Assembly (NCBI RefSeq): GCF_000384475.1
Contig: NZ_ARWB01000001.1
Location: forward strand, 1,530,176 to 1,594,175
Length of the DNA stretch: 64,000 nucleotides
Reading direction: 5' to 3'
Origin: Methylopila sp. M107
GTDB taxonomy: Bacteria; Pseudomonadota; Alphaproteobacteria; Rhizobiales; Methylopilaceae
The notes under the pieces are model-generated. The model was not told the origin of the DNA. It made no database searches and was given only the letters and a program-made list of their open reading frames with translations. Of the stretch, positions 30,741 to 39,209 are shown piece after piece (positions within the stretch are counted from its first letter, which is position 1; the number at the start of each line of letters is the position of its first letter). Both the position numbers and the translations under genes were made by a program.

Positions 30741-31250
30741 TTGAAAACCGCATTCGCCTCGACGATCGCCGCTCTGGCGCTGACCGCCACACCCGCGCTC
30801 GCCGGGGGGATCGTGATCGAGGGCGTCCGGATATCGCGCGAAGTGGACTGCGGCGGGCAGGACGTCGTCATCGCGGGCCAGGGCAACACGATCGCGCTGA
30901 CCGGCGCCTGCGGCGCGGTCCAGGTGATGGGCTCAGATCACAAGGTGACGTTCGAGAGCGCCAAGGCGCTGCAGGTCGCCGGAGCTTCGATCGCGGCGAC
31001 AGGCGGCAAAGTCGAGGCGCTCGCGGTCGACGTCACCGACAACACCGTGAAGGCGACCGTCGCCTCATCCCACGAACCGGCGGAAGTCCGCATCTTCGGC
31101 GCGGATCAGAAGAGCGAATTGCGGTTCGAAAGCGCGGCCGCCGTCACTGTCGGCGGGGCGGCCAACGAATTGGTCTGGACAGCCGACAAAGGCGTGAAAC
31201 CGCCGTCGATCTCGAGCCTCGGCGTCGATCTGAAGATCACGCGGAAATAG
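30741..31250 (+). CDS. DUF3060 domain exported protein
   Basis: 169 residues from a TTG, chosen because GGAGA lies about 10 nt upstream and the signal peptide (ending TPALAG) starts here. The body is a right-handed beta-helix-like series (VVIAGQGNTIALTGACGAVQVMGSDHKVT, read in two parts), matching DUF3060. Two cysteines, one in each half of the first repeats, can pair. The role is unknown; such proteins are periplasmic or surface. No operon partner is seen. Confidence 0.82.
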   Translation: MKTAFASTIAALALTATPALAGGIVIEGVRISREVDCGGQDVVIAGQGNTIALTGACGAVQVMGSDHKVTFESAKALQVAGASIAATGGKVEALAVDVTDNTVKATVASSHEPAEVRIFGADQKSELRFESAAAVTVGGAANELVWTADKGVKPPSISSLGVDLKITRK

Positions 31251-31757
31251 CGGCGCTGCGCTCCCGCGCCACGAAGCGGCCTATGTGAGGCGCGTCCGCA
31301 ACAGGCGATTTTTGCGGCCGTCCGGCGAATTTCCCCACTGCCATCCACAGGCCTCAAAACCTGTTCACACCCGCTTAACCCTCTCCGTTTCGAGGCATTT
31401 CGGGGCCCGTCAGGTCGCGTCGTCAACCTTTGATTCACGATCGTCGGCACACTATATCTAGTGTCGAGACGTCATCCACAGACGAGGGATTGCGTGGATA
31501 CGGGAAAATCCGGACTCGACGCCGGACCGATTCTCGCTCTAGCTTCGGTCTGTCGCCGCCCCGACCATCGGGCGGACGGCGGCGAGCCAATCGAACGACA
31601 TCGTCCGCGCGGGCCTCTCGGCTCTGCGGCCAGCCTTTGCGCAACCCTTGCGCAGGGAACGGCTTTTTGCGCCCGGCGATGACGATGTGACAACGCCGGC
31701 TTCGGCCGGAAGCGAAGGCTCAAAAGGCCTCCGCATGACAGACATTGGGGACCGGGC
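31251..31757. other. intergenic region upstream of nrdJ
   Basis: 507 bp without a credible gene. It contains an NrdR box (31449-31464), an imperfect palindrome ATCCAC...GTGGAT (31474-31499), and a GC-rich arm pair CGCCGGCTTCGGCCGG close to nrdJ. No B12 riboswitch core (B12 box) was found in it, although NrdJ uses B12. Confidence 0.5.
31449..31464. promoter_or_regulatory. NrdR box upstream of nrdJ
   Basis: ACACTATATCTAGTGT matches the palindromic NrdR consensus (acaCwATATaTwGtgt) closely. NrdR is an ATP/dATP-binding zinc repressor of ribonucleotide reductase genes. Sites usually come in pairs about 31 bp apart; no convincing second copy is seen at the expected distance here. It lies 294 bp before the nrdJ start, so a long leader is implied. 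nrdR itself is not in the window. Confidence 0.8.
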
Positions 31758-34700
31758 ATGAAGATCGATCGTCGCTACACGAAGGCCGGCCAGTCCCCTT
31801 ACGCGGAGATCGCGTTCCGCAAGGCGACGAGCGAGATCCGCAATCCGGACGGCTCGATCGTGTTCCGCGCCGCCGACATCGACGTGCCCGAGGCCTGGAG
31901 CCAGGTCGCGGTCGACATCCTCGCCCAGAAGTATTTTCGCAAAGCAGGCGTCCCCGCGCGGCTGAAGCCGCTCGAGGAGAACACGGTCCCGTCCTGGCTC
32001 TGGCGCCATGTCGCCGATCACGACGCGCTGAACGCCCTGCCCGAGCCCGAGCGCTTCATCGGCGAAGACGACGCCCGTCAGGTGTTCACCCGGCTCGCCG
32101 GCACCTGGACCTATTGGGGCTGGGGCCAGAAGTATTTTGACACGGAAGAGGACGCCCGCGCGTTCTTCGACGAGCTCTGCTTCATGCTGGCGACCCAGAA
32201 GGCCGCGCCGAACTCGCCGCAGTGGTTCAACACGGGCCTGCACTGGGCCTATGGCGTCGACGGCCCGAGCCAGGGCCACTTCTACGCCGACCACGAGACC
32301 GGCGAAGTCCGCGCCTCGGAATCGTCCTATGAGCGGCCGCAGCCGCACGCCTGCTTCATCCAGGGCGTCTCGGACGACCTCGTCAACGACGGCGGCATCA
32401 TGGACCTCTGGGTCCGCGAGGCGCGGCTGTTCAAGTACGGCTCCGGCACCGGCTCCAACTTCAGCCAGCTGCGCGGCGAGGGCGAAAAGCTCTCCGGCGG
32501 CGGGCGCTCGTCCGGCCTCATGTCGTTCCTCAAGATCGGCGACCGCGCGGCCGGCGCCATCAAGTCGGGCGGCACCACGCGGCGCGCGGCCAAGATGGTC
32601 GTGGTCGACGCCGATCACCCCGACATCGAGACCTACGTCTCCTGGAAGGTGAAGGAGGAGCAGAAGGTCGCAGCGCTCGTCACCGGCTCCAAGATCATCA
32701 AGAAGCACCTGAAGGCGGTGCTGAAGGCCTGCGTGAACTGCGAGGGCCAGGATAAGGATTGCTGCGACCCGGAGAAGAACCCGGCGCTGAAGCGCGAGAT
32801 CAAGGCGGCCCGCAAGGCGTCGGTCTCCGACAACCTGATCAAGCGCGTGCTGCAGCAGGCGGCCCAGGGCAAGACCGAGATCGACCTCGACACCTACACC
32901 ACCGACTGGGACGGCGAGGGCTATCTGACGGTCGCGGGGCAGAACTCGAACAACTCCGTGCGCGTCACCGACCAATTCCTGCGCGCCGTCGAGACCAATG
33001 GCGACTGGAGCCTGACCAGCCGCACCACCGGGAAGGCGACCAAGACCCTGAAGGCCCGCAACCTCTGGGACCAGATCTCCTACGCGGCCTGGGCCTGCGC
33101 CGATCCCGGCATCCAGTACCACACCACCGTCAACGACTGGCACACCTGCCCGGCGTCAGGCCCGATCCGCGCCTCGAACCCGTGCTCGGAATACATGTTC
33201 CTCGACGACACGGCGTGCAATCTGGCCTCGCTGAACCTTCTGCAGTTCCGCCGCGCAGACAAGACGTTCGACGTCGAGTCCTACGCCCACGCCTGCCGGC
33301 TCTGGACGGTCGTGCTCGAAATCTCGGTGCTGATGGCGCAGTTCCCCTCGCGCCAGATCGCGGCGCTCAGCTGGCGCTACCGCACGCTCGGCATCGGCTA
33401 CGCCAATATCGGCGGCCTGCTGATGTCGTCGGGCGTCGCCTATGACAGCCGCGAAGCCCGCGCGCTCTGCGGCGCCCTTTCGGCGCTGATGACGGGCGTC
33501 TCCTACGCCACCTCCGCCGAGATGGCCGGCGAACTCGGCGCCTTCGTGGGCTATGCGGAAAACCGCGACCACATGCTGCGCGTCATCCGCAACCACGCCC
33601 GCGCCGCGCGCGGCGAGGCCGGCGGCTACGAGGCGCTCAGCACCCTGCCCGTGCCGCTCGACGTCGCGGCCCTGCCCGGCTCCGACATCGTGTCGGCCGC
33701 GCAGGACGCGTGGGCGCTCGCCTATCGCCTCGGCGAGCAGCACGGCTTCCGCAACGCGCAGGTTTCTGTCGTCGCCCCGACGGGCACGATCGGCCTGGTC
33801 ATGGACTGCGACACGACCGGCATCGAGCCCGACTTCGCGCTGGTGAAGTTCAAGAAGCTCGCCGGCGGCGGCTATTTCAAGATCATCAACCGCGCGGTTC
33901 CCGAGGCGCTGCGGGCGCTCGGCTACGCCGAGCACCAGATCGCCGAGATCGAGGCCTACGCGGTCGGCCACGGCTCGATGCGGCAGGCGCCGGGCGTGAA
34001 CCCCGTGACGCTCCGCGCCAAGGGCTTTTCGGACGAAGCCATCGAGGCGCTGGAGGGCGCTTCGAAGTCGGCCTTCGACATCAAGTTCATCTTCAACAAG
34101 TGGACGCTCGGCGAGGAGCTGCTGACGCGCGCGCTTAAAGTGCCCGCCGAGAAGCTGGAGGACCCCTCCTTCGAGCTGCTCGCCCATCTCGGCTTCACCA
34201 AGGCCGAGATCGAGGCCGCCAACACCCATGTGTGCGGCGCCATGACCGTCGAGGGCGCGCCGCACCTGCGCCCCGAGCACTATCCGGTGTTCGACTGCGC
34301 CAACCCCTGCGGGCGCACCGGCAAGCGGTTCCTCTCGGTCGAGAGCCACATCCGCATGATGGCGGCGGCGCAGCCCTTCATCTCGGGCGCGATCTCCAAG
34401 ACCATCAACATGCCGAACGACGCGACCGTCGAGGACTGCGCCGAGGCCTACAAGCTCTCCTGGAAGCTCGCGCTGAAGGCCAACGCGCTCTATCGCGACG
34501 GCTCGAAGCTCAGCCAGCCGCTCTCGGCCCAGCTGATCGCGGACGAGGAGGACGAGGACGACGCGATCGAGGCCCTCGTCGCCCAGCCGGCGGCGGCGCG
34601 CACCGCCCATGTCATCGAGAAGATCGTCGAGCGCGTGCAGCTCGTCCGCGAGCGCGAAAAGCTTCCCGGCCGCCGCAAGGGCTACACCCAGAAGGCGATC

Positions 34701-35462
34701 GTCGGCGGGCACAAGGTGTATCTCCGCACCGGCGAATATGACGACGGCCGCATCGGCGAGATCTTCATCGACATGCACAAGGAAGGTGCGGCCTTCCGCT
34801 CGGTGATGAACAACTTTGCGATCGCGGTCTCGCTCGGCCTTCAATATGGCGTGCCGCTGGAAGAATATGTGGAGGCCTTCACCTTCACGCGCTTCGAACC
34901 GGCCGGCTTCGTGCAGGGCAACGACACGATCAAGAACGCGACGTCGATCCTCGACTACGTGTTCCGCGAACTCGCGATCTCGTACCTGTCGCGCTACGAC
35001 CTCGCCCATGTCGACCCGTCCGACATCACCCCGGACGCGATCGGAACCGGCGTCGCGCAGGACCGCCCCCCGGCCCCCGCGCCGGTCTCGAAGGGCCTTG
35101 TGCGCGGCCGGCAGCTGGCGGCCGTCCCCTCCTCGCCTTCGGCTGAACCGAAGGGTTCCGCCGCGCAGTCGAACGTCACCGCGATCGGCGGCCGCCCGGC
35201 GGTCTCCGCCATTGCGGGCGGCGCCGCGACGGCCCTGAAGCGCGAGCCGGAGGTGCTGGAATCGGCCGCCCTCGGCCACCTCGCCTGGGAAGCGCCCGCG
35301 ACGCCCGCCCCGGCCGCGAAGAGCGCCGAAGCCCGCCGCATGGAAGCCCGCGTCAAGGGCTATGAGGGCGACAACTGCTCGGAATGCGGGAACTACACGA
35401 TGGTGCGGAATGGGACGTGCCTGAAGTGCGACACGTGCGGCTCGACGAGCGGGTGCAGCTGA
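31758..35462 (+). CDS. nrdJ: adenosylcobalamin-dependent ribonucleotide reductase (class II)
   Basis: 1234 residues, the long alphaproteobacterial form. It reduces ribonucleoside diphosphates to deoxy forms with a cobalamin-derived thiyl radical, independent of oxygen. Seen are [41 protein letters not shown], the active-site motif [33 protein letters not shown] (in two parts) and, at the C-terminus, the cysteine pairs CSECGNYT and [14 protein letters not shown], which shuttle disulfides. The NrdR box upstream supports control by dNTP level. A hairpin follows the stop. Confidence 0.97.
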   Translation: MKIDRRYTKAGQSPYAEIAFRKATSEIRNPDGSIVFRAADIDVPEAWSQVAVDILAQKYFRKAGVPARLKPLEENTVPSWLWRHVADHDALNALPEPERFIGEDDARQVFTRLAGTWTYWGWGQKYFDTEEDARAFFDELCFMLATQKAAPNSPQWFNTGLHWAYGVDGPSQGHFYADHETGEVRASESSYERPQPHACFIQGVSDDLVNDGGIMDLWVREARLFKYGSGTGSNFSQLRGEGEKLSGGGRSSGLMSFLKIGDRAAGAIKSGGTTRRAAKMVVVDADHPDIETYVSWKVKEEQKVAALVTGSKIIKKHLKAVLKACVNCEGQDKDCCDPEKNPALKREIKAARKASVSDNLIKRVLQQAAQGKTEIDLDTYTTDWDGEGYLTVAGQNSNNSVRVTDQFLRAVETNGDWSLTSRTTGKATKTLKARNLWDQISYAAWACADPGIQYHTTVNDWHTCPASGPIRASNPCSEYMFLDDTACNLASLNLLQFRRADKTFDVESYAHACRLWTVVLEISVLMAQFPSRQIAALSWRYRTLGIGYANIGGLLMSSGVAYDSREARALCGALSALMTGVSYATSAEMAGELGAFVGYAENRDHMLRVIRNHARAARGEAGGYEALSTLPVPLDVAALPGSDIVSAAQDAWALAYRLGEQHGFRNAQVSVVAPTGTIGLVMDCDTTGIEPDFALVKFKKLAGGGYFKIINRAVPEALRALGYAEHQIAEIEAYAVGHGSMRQAPGVNPVTLRAKGFSDEAIEALEGASKSAFDIKFIFNKWTLGEELLTRALKVPAEKLEDPSFELLAHLGFTKAEIEAANTHVCGAMTVEGAPHLRPEHYPVFDCANPCGRTGKRFLSVESHIRMMAAAQPFISGAISKTINMPNDATVEDCAEAYKLSWKLALKANALYRDGSKLSQPLSAQLIADEEDEDDAIEALVAQPAAARTAHVIEKIVERVQLVREREKLPGRRKGYTQKAIVGGHKVYLRTGEYDDGRIGEIFIDMHKEGAAFRSVMNNFAIAVSLGLQYGVPLEEYVEAFTFTRFEPAGFVQGNDTIKNATSILDYVFRELAISYLSRYDLAHVDPSDITPDAIGTGVAQDRPPAPAPVSKGLVRGRQLAAVPSSPSAEPKGSAAQSNVTAIGGRPAVSAIAGGAATALKREPEVLESAALGHLAWEAPATPAPAAKSAEARRMEARVKGYEGDNCSECGNYTMVRNGTCLKCDTCGSTSGCS

Positions 35463-35496
35463 GGGGCAGTCGGTTCTCCGCTCCGCGACCAGAGGA

Positions 35497-35534
35497 CGGC
35501 GGGAGTCATTCGGAAAGCAGTGTGACTCCCGCCG
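35497..35534. terminator. stem-loop after nrdJ, at the edge of the AT-rich insertion
   Basis: Perfect 12-bp inverted repeat (CGGCGGGAGTCA at 35497-35508, TGACTCCCGCCG at 35523-35534) with a 14-nt loop, 35 bp after the nrdJ stop. No T-tract follows. Native GC-rich sequence seems to end here and the AT-richer segment to begin. Confidence 0.55.
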
Positions 35535-35627
35535 CTCACACACATTGCGTGCAAGAAAGAATTACTTTTATCTTAATAAAGTTCCTGATTCGCGTGGCGA
35601 TCCGGAGACCATCCTTCGGAGCTAAAT

Positions 35628-36569
35628 ATGCGCCGAAAATCAGGCAGCAAGAACGAGTTCGGAGGCCCGTGGACAGAGATTAAACTTGACGCTATCGAGT
35701 ACTATCTCCAGTGCTATCTGAACGCCATGACGAGAACGCCGTTCAATCTATGGTATATTGACGCTTTCGCAGGTACTGGCAGGAGACTAAGGAAACGTAC
35801 GATTGGTGGCTTGGAACAGAATAGGATCATCGAAACGATAGAAGAGGAAGTTGAGGGCTCTGTCCTCAGAGCCCTTAAATTGCAACCACCGTTTCATCAT
35901 TTCGTTTTTATTGAGAAAGATCCGGACTTCCATGCGGCATTAGAAAATGCCGTTGGTCAGCCAGTTTCTGCCAAAGTTGAGTGCCTTAAAGGCGAAACTA
36001 ACCTCGTACTCCGGCGAGAGTTTTCACAAGACGAATGGCAGGGTCGCAGAGCTGCACGTCGCGGTGTCGTTTTTCTTGATCCATTTGCATTACAGGTGGA
36101 ATGGAAGACACTGGAAGTGTTGGCCTCCACGAAGGCGCTTGATGTATGGTATCTTTTTCCGCTCCGCGATGTTACGCGTCAGCTTGCCAAGAGTTATAAT
36201 GGGATAGGTCCAAAAGCACCGAAGCTTGACTCCGTATTGGGCCCCGCTTGGAGCACAGACCTTTACGCGTTTCCACTGAAAGAGGCACCAGTACAGACTG
36301 AACTTTTTGATTTGGGTGATACAGAACAGTTTGCGGAGCGTGTCGGTGATCAAAGTCACATCGAGCGCTGGTTCAAGACTCGCCTTGAGTTGATTTTTGC
36401 ACACGTTTCAGAGCCGCTACCATTATTCACAGATCCGTCTCGTCAAGCCTTCTCTCTATTTTTGGCCATCTCGAATCCGGATCGATCAGCCATAGACTTG
36501 GCAACTAAGTTTTCCGGATACGTTAGCAAAAATTTTGCGCCGGCATTTCGTCATAAGTTCTCCCGTTAA
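35628..36569 (+). CDS. tcmP: three-Cys-motif partner protein TcmP
   Basis: 313 residues. The start KNEFGGPWTEIKLDAIEYYL is typical of TcmP (TIGR04474-type), a family of unknown function found beside three-Cys-motif (DUF5131) proteins. It also shows a nucleotide-binding-like series: DAFAGTG (45-51), FIEKD (94-98) and LDPFALQ (150-156). This resembles motifs I, II and IV of class I SAM-dependent methyltransferases, with DPF where DNA enzymes have DPPY. The start has SD GGAG with 6 nt spacing. Base composition is clearly lower in GC than neighbours (28 G/C in 60 at 36181-36240). It converges with the DUF5131 gene and overlaps it by 47 bp. Confidence 0.88.
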   Translation: MRRKSGSKNEFGGPWTEIKLDAIEYYLQCYLNAMTRTPFNLWYIDAFAGTGRRLRKRTIGGLEQNRIIETIEEEVEGSVLRALKLQPPFHHFVFIEKDPDFHAALENAVGQPVSAKVECLKGETNLVLRREFSQDEWQGRRAARRGVVFLDPFALQVEWKTLEVLASTKALDVWYLFPLRDVTRQLAKSYNGIGPKAPKLDSVLGPAWSTDLYAFPLKEAPVQTELFDLGDTEQFAERVGDQSHIERWFKTRLELIFAHVSEPLPLFTDPSRQAFSLFLAISNPDRSAIDLATKFSGYVSKNFAPAFRHKFSR

Positions 36570-37272
36570 GCATGCGTCCGGTCGCATGCTTATTAACACC
36601 CCCCCACTGCTTGAAAAAGAACGCGACTTGAGCTTGTCGACACATCGCCTCGATTTCCTGTACCCAAACAGGATCCATTGACCGAGCACGAGGCCCACTT
36701 TCACCGCCGACAATGGCCCAATGGAGACCGCCTAGATCCGCTCCAGCGACAGACCCGATTAAAGGCTCAAAGGAAGCAAACCGAACTACGGCAGCGACAT
36801 TTTTCAGCTCGTCCAGGCGATCCAGTACCGCCGAGCTTTCGACACTAGTACCAAGCCAGACATTTGGCAAAACTGGCATTTGGGCCATCTCCACTCGGAG
36901 ACGCCCGGGACGCTTGGTTAGTATCTGATACGTATGCTGGGGCGTATCCGCCATAACCTTCCAAATCCTCTGAATAAAACTAGAAGGGACATCTTCATGA
37001 AATAAGTCACTCATTGAATTGACAAAAACCTTCCTAGGCTTTGACCACTTTCTCGGAGTATCAAGAGCCCGTTCATCGAGGGTTATTCGTCCAGTCCAAA
37101 CGGCCCTCCCGCCGGAGCGCCGGGTAAGTTTTTTGTACTTTTCCTGACCCATGGCCTCCAGCCTCGCTGCCATGCGCATCGCATAGCAGTTAGTGCAACC
37201 GGGGCTAACTACGGTGCAACCAGCGACCGGGTTCCAGGTCGCGTCAGTCCATTCGATCGACGACTCAGCCAT
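36523..37272 (-). CDS. three-Cys-motif protein, DUF5131 (phage Gp37/Gp68-like)
   Basis: 249 residues. It opens ESSIEWTDATWNPVAGC and holds the cluster C19-x6-C26-x2-C29 (GCTVVSPGCTNCYA). This is near the N-terminus and resembles an iron-sulfur or radical-SAM-like motif, although the spacing is not the classic CxxxCxxC. Later blocks are FVNSMSDLFHEDVP, VWLGTSVESSAVLDRLD, FASFEPLIGSV, AIVGGESGPRARSM and FFFKQWGG, all conserved in the family. A good SD (GGAG) precedes the ATG. It is AT-richer than the surroundings and converges with its partner tcmP. Activity is unknown. Confidence 0.92.
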   Translation of the reverse strand: MAESSIEWTDATWNPVAGCTVVSPGCTNCYAMRMAARLEAMGQEKYKKLTRRSGGRAVWTGRITLDERALDTPRKWSKPRKVFVNSMSDLFHEDVPSSFIQRIWKVMADTPQHTYQILTKRPGRLRVEMAQMPVLPNVWLGTSVESSAVLDRLDELKNVAAVVRFASFEPLIGSVAGADLGGLHWAIVGGESGPRARSMDPVWVQEIEAMCRQAQVAFFFKQWGGVNKHATGRMLNGRTYDEMPAQNFC

Positions 37273-37480
37273 CTGAATTCTCCTGCCGTGGAATTAGGCC
37301 TCCCGAATCGGCTAACCGACCATCGCCTCGATATGGTCCAAAACAAGAACGATCGCAAACCAGCGCTTGATCCTCTTGTAATTGGCGTAGGTAGCGCCGA
37401 TTGCTTGGCTTCCCGTCGCACTGCGCAAAATGGCTCAGGCTGACGGCACAGATAGATTGTTCGCGGGCTTTGCAGTCAGA
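37265..37480 (-). pseudogene. truncated Cys/His-rich reading frame upstream of the DUF5131 gene
   Basis: A 71-codon open frame with no ATG, GTG or TTG, closed upstream by an in-frame TAG at 37483. It contains CAVSLSHFAQCDGKPSNRR and ALVCDRSCFGPYRGDG, five cysteines and one histidine, which looks like a zinc-binding end of a real protein. Its stop (TGA) overlaps the start of the DUF5131 gene (ATGGCTGA), as coupled operon genes do. Its 5' end lies 6 bp from the next native stop codon (37489), so it seems cut at the insertion junction. No family recognised. Confidence 0.4.
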
Positions 37481-37488
37481 CTACATAC

Positions 37489-38097
37489 TTACTCCGCCGC
37501 CGCCCTCTCCCCGCCCGCGATCTCCCGTCCGATCTCCCCCGCCCGCTCCAGCGCCGTCTCCGGAAACGTTCCTTCGCCCGGCAGCAGCCGATCCGAACTC
37601 AGCAGCGGCGCGCCGCAGTAATCAAATATGCCGACGTCGATCTGGGTGCGCATGGCGGCGGCGTAGTCGCGGCGGCGATAGAGGTCCTCGTCGGCCGCGC
37701 CGATGGAGACAAGCCGCACCTTCAGCCGGCCGAGCAGCTTTTCGACCTTGCCGTCGGCGCGCTCGTCATAGGCCCAGCCATTGGTGAAGACGCGGTCGAT
37801 CCAGCCCTTGAGCTGCCCCGGCATCGCCCACCAGTAGATTGGGAACACCAGCACCAGCGTGCCGGCCCGGTCGATCCGCGCCTGCTCGGCGAGCACGTCG
37901 GCCGGCGGCGCCGCCTCCTTCCGGAACGCCGCGACGTCGGCGGCGCGCCAGCGCGGATCGAAACCTTCTGCGGAAATGTCCGCGATCTCGACCTCATGCG
38001 CCGGATCAGCCTTGTGGGCGGCGTCGGCGATCCTGGCCGCGACCGCATGGGTGAGCGAATTCGGATCGGGATGGGAAAGCACGATCAGCGTGCGCAT
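37489..38097 (-). CDS. flavodoxin-fold NAD(P)H-dependent oxidoreductase
   Basis: 202 residues. It opens MRTLIVLSHPDPNSLTHA (phosphate-binding loop for FMN/FAD) and holds LVLVFPIYWWAMPGQLKGWIDRVF in two parts, typical of Flavodoxin_2 (MdaB/KefF-like NAD(P)H:quinone reductases). It probably reduces quinones or electrophiles by two electrons. It is divergent from the TetR regulator across a 75-bp region with a clear palindrome, so it is likely that regulator's target. Confidence 0.9.
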   Translation of the reverse strand: MRTLIVLSHPDPNSLTHAVAARIADAAHKADPAHEVEIADISAEGFDPRWRAADVAAFRKEAAPPADVLAEQARIDRAGTLVLVFPIYWWAMPGQLKGWIDRVFTNGWAYDERADGKVEKLLGRLKVRLVSIGAADEDLYRRRDYAAAMRTQIDVGIFDYCGAPLLSSDRLLPGEGTFPETALERAGEIGREIAGGERAAAE

Positions 38098-38134
38098 GGG
38101 TCGTCTCCGAAGTGGTTGGAGGTTGGACAGGCGT

Positions 38135-38171
38135 GCTATATACTTTTCGTAACCTACGTTTGGTATATAGC
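38135..38171. promoter_or_regulatory. candidate TetR operator between the oxidoreductase and its regulator
   Basis: Outer arms GCTATATAC (38135-38143) and GTATATAGC (38163-38171) are a perfect 9-bp inverted repeat. Inner arms CGTA (38148) and TACG (38155) sit near the centre. It occupies the divergent promoter region and would let one TetR dimer or pair control both genes. TATAT elements may also be the -10 boxes. Confidence 0.65.
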
Positions 38172-38172
38172 C

Positions 38173-38793
38173 ATGTCAACCGATCCATCCGCCCCTTCAG
38201 CGCCCGCCCGCCAGCGACTGACGCGCGAGGAGCGGCGCCGGCAGCTGATCGAGACATCCTGGAAGATCGCGCAGGCCGAGGGCGCGGACGCGCTGACACT
38301 CGGACGGCTCGCGGACGCCGCAAACGTCGCGAAACCCGTGGTCTACGACCACTTTGGAACGCGGAACGGCCTGCTGGCGGCGCTTTATCAGGACTATGAC
38401 GGGCAGCAGTCGGTCGGCATGGCGCAAGCGCTGGCGGCGGGGCCGGAGACGCTCGCCGACAAGGCGAAAATCATCGCGGCGGCCTATGTCGACTGCGTGA
38501 TGGCGCAGGGCGAAAAACTGTTCGGCGTCGCGGCGGCGCTCGAGGGCTCGGCGGAAATGGCGGCGGTGAAGCGAAGCTGCGACGCCGCATTCCTCGCCCA
38601 GTGCAAGGCGGCGCTCGATCCGCTTGCCGACGGCGGCGTGTCGCGCACCGGCCTTCTCGGCGCCCTCGGCGCGGCCGAAGCGCTGTCGCATGCGGCGGCC
38701 GCCGGCGACATCGGCGCGGACGAGGCGAAGGCCGAACTCGCCGCCGTGTTCTTCGCGACCGCGCAACGGCCGGAGGCAGGAAAGGCCGGCTGA
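38173..38793 (+). CDS. TetR family transcriptional regulator
   Basis: 206 residues from the ATG at 38173. The N-terminal HTH (about 20-65) reads EERRRQLIETSWKIAQAEG, then LADAANVAKPVVYDHFGTRNGLLAAL, standard for TetR. The C-terminal ligand-binding helices are Ala-rich. It is divergent from the oxidoreductase and probably represses it until a quinone-like or electrophilic inducer binds. A palindrome at 38135-38171 is the likely operator, overlapping the regulator's own promoter. Confidence 0.94.
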   Translation: MSTDPSAPSAPARQRLTREERRRQLIETSWKIAQAEGADALTLGRLADAANVAKPVVYDHFGTRNGLLAALYQDYDGQQSVGMAQALAAGPETLADKAKIIAAAYVDCVMAQGEKLFGVAAALEGSAEMAAVKRSCDAAFLAQCKAALDPLADGGVSRTGLLGALGAAEALSHAAAAGDIGADEAKAELAAVFFATAQRPEAGKAG

Positions 38794-38813
38794 GCCGCCC
38801 TCACCTCAGCCGA

Positions 38814-39011
38814 TCAGCGGAAGGCGGCGAGCCCGCGCGCATAGCCCGTCGACACCCTGGAGTGCAGCCGCACGACCTGATGCTCCAGCGCGGCGTTCTC
38901 CGCGAGCAGCGCCATGACGGTCGCCCTCGGGTCTCCGTCGCAGGCGGCGATCGCGATGTCGGCCGCAGCCTCCAGTTCGTCGGCGGGGATGGTCTTCGCG
39001 GCTTCGGCCAT
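38814..39011 (-). CDS. small protein of 65 residues, unknown function
   Basis: MAEAAKTIPADELEAAADIA, then an Ala-rich helix, CDGDPRATVMALLAENAALEH and a basic end. A well placed SD (AGGAG with 6 nt spacing) supports translation. The heptad-like LLAENAALEHQVVRLHSRV suggests a short coiled coil. Convergent with the TetR gene. No family recognised. Confidence 0.6.
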   Translation of the reverse strand: MAEAAKTIPADELEAAADIAIAACDGDPRATVMALLAENAALEHQVVRLHSRVSTGYARGLAAFR

Positions 39012-39209
39012 GGGACGCTCCTGAACTCATGAAGAGCGCCATCGTGCCCGAGTCGGGCGCCCTCTCGCCACCCGCGAAGGCCATCCCACACAGAAAGTTC
39101 GCGGCCAAATTTCCATAAGCGTCTTTTATACTAAGAAGAAGGCCTGCCCCGTATCGGCGGGACGGCGGACTGGGCCAATGTCCGCCCGCACCCACTGCGG
39201 AGACGTCTC

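Noticed and set aside
31465-31757. possible cobalamin riboswitch before nrdJ
   Set aside because: NrdJ needs B12, but the conserved B12 box and core helices were not found in the leader.
33156-35543. 795-codon open frame opposite nrdJ
   Set aside because: Shadow of nrdJ; Arg/Gly/Asp-rich with no motif.
37209-37421. 70-codon minus-strand frame with ATG overlapping the DUF5131 start
   Set aside because: Arg/Ser-rich and out of frame with the more protein-like Cys/His frame at 37265-37480; no SD site.
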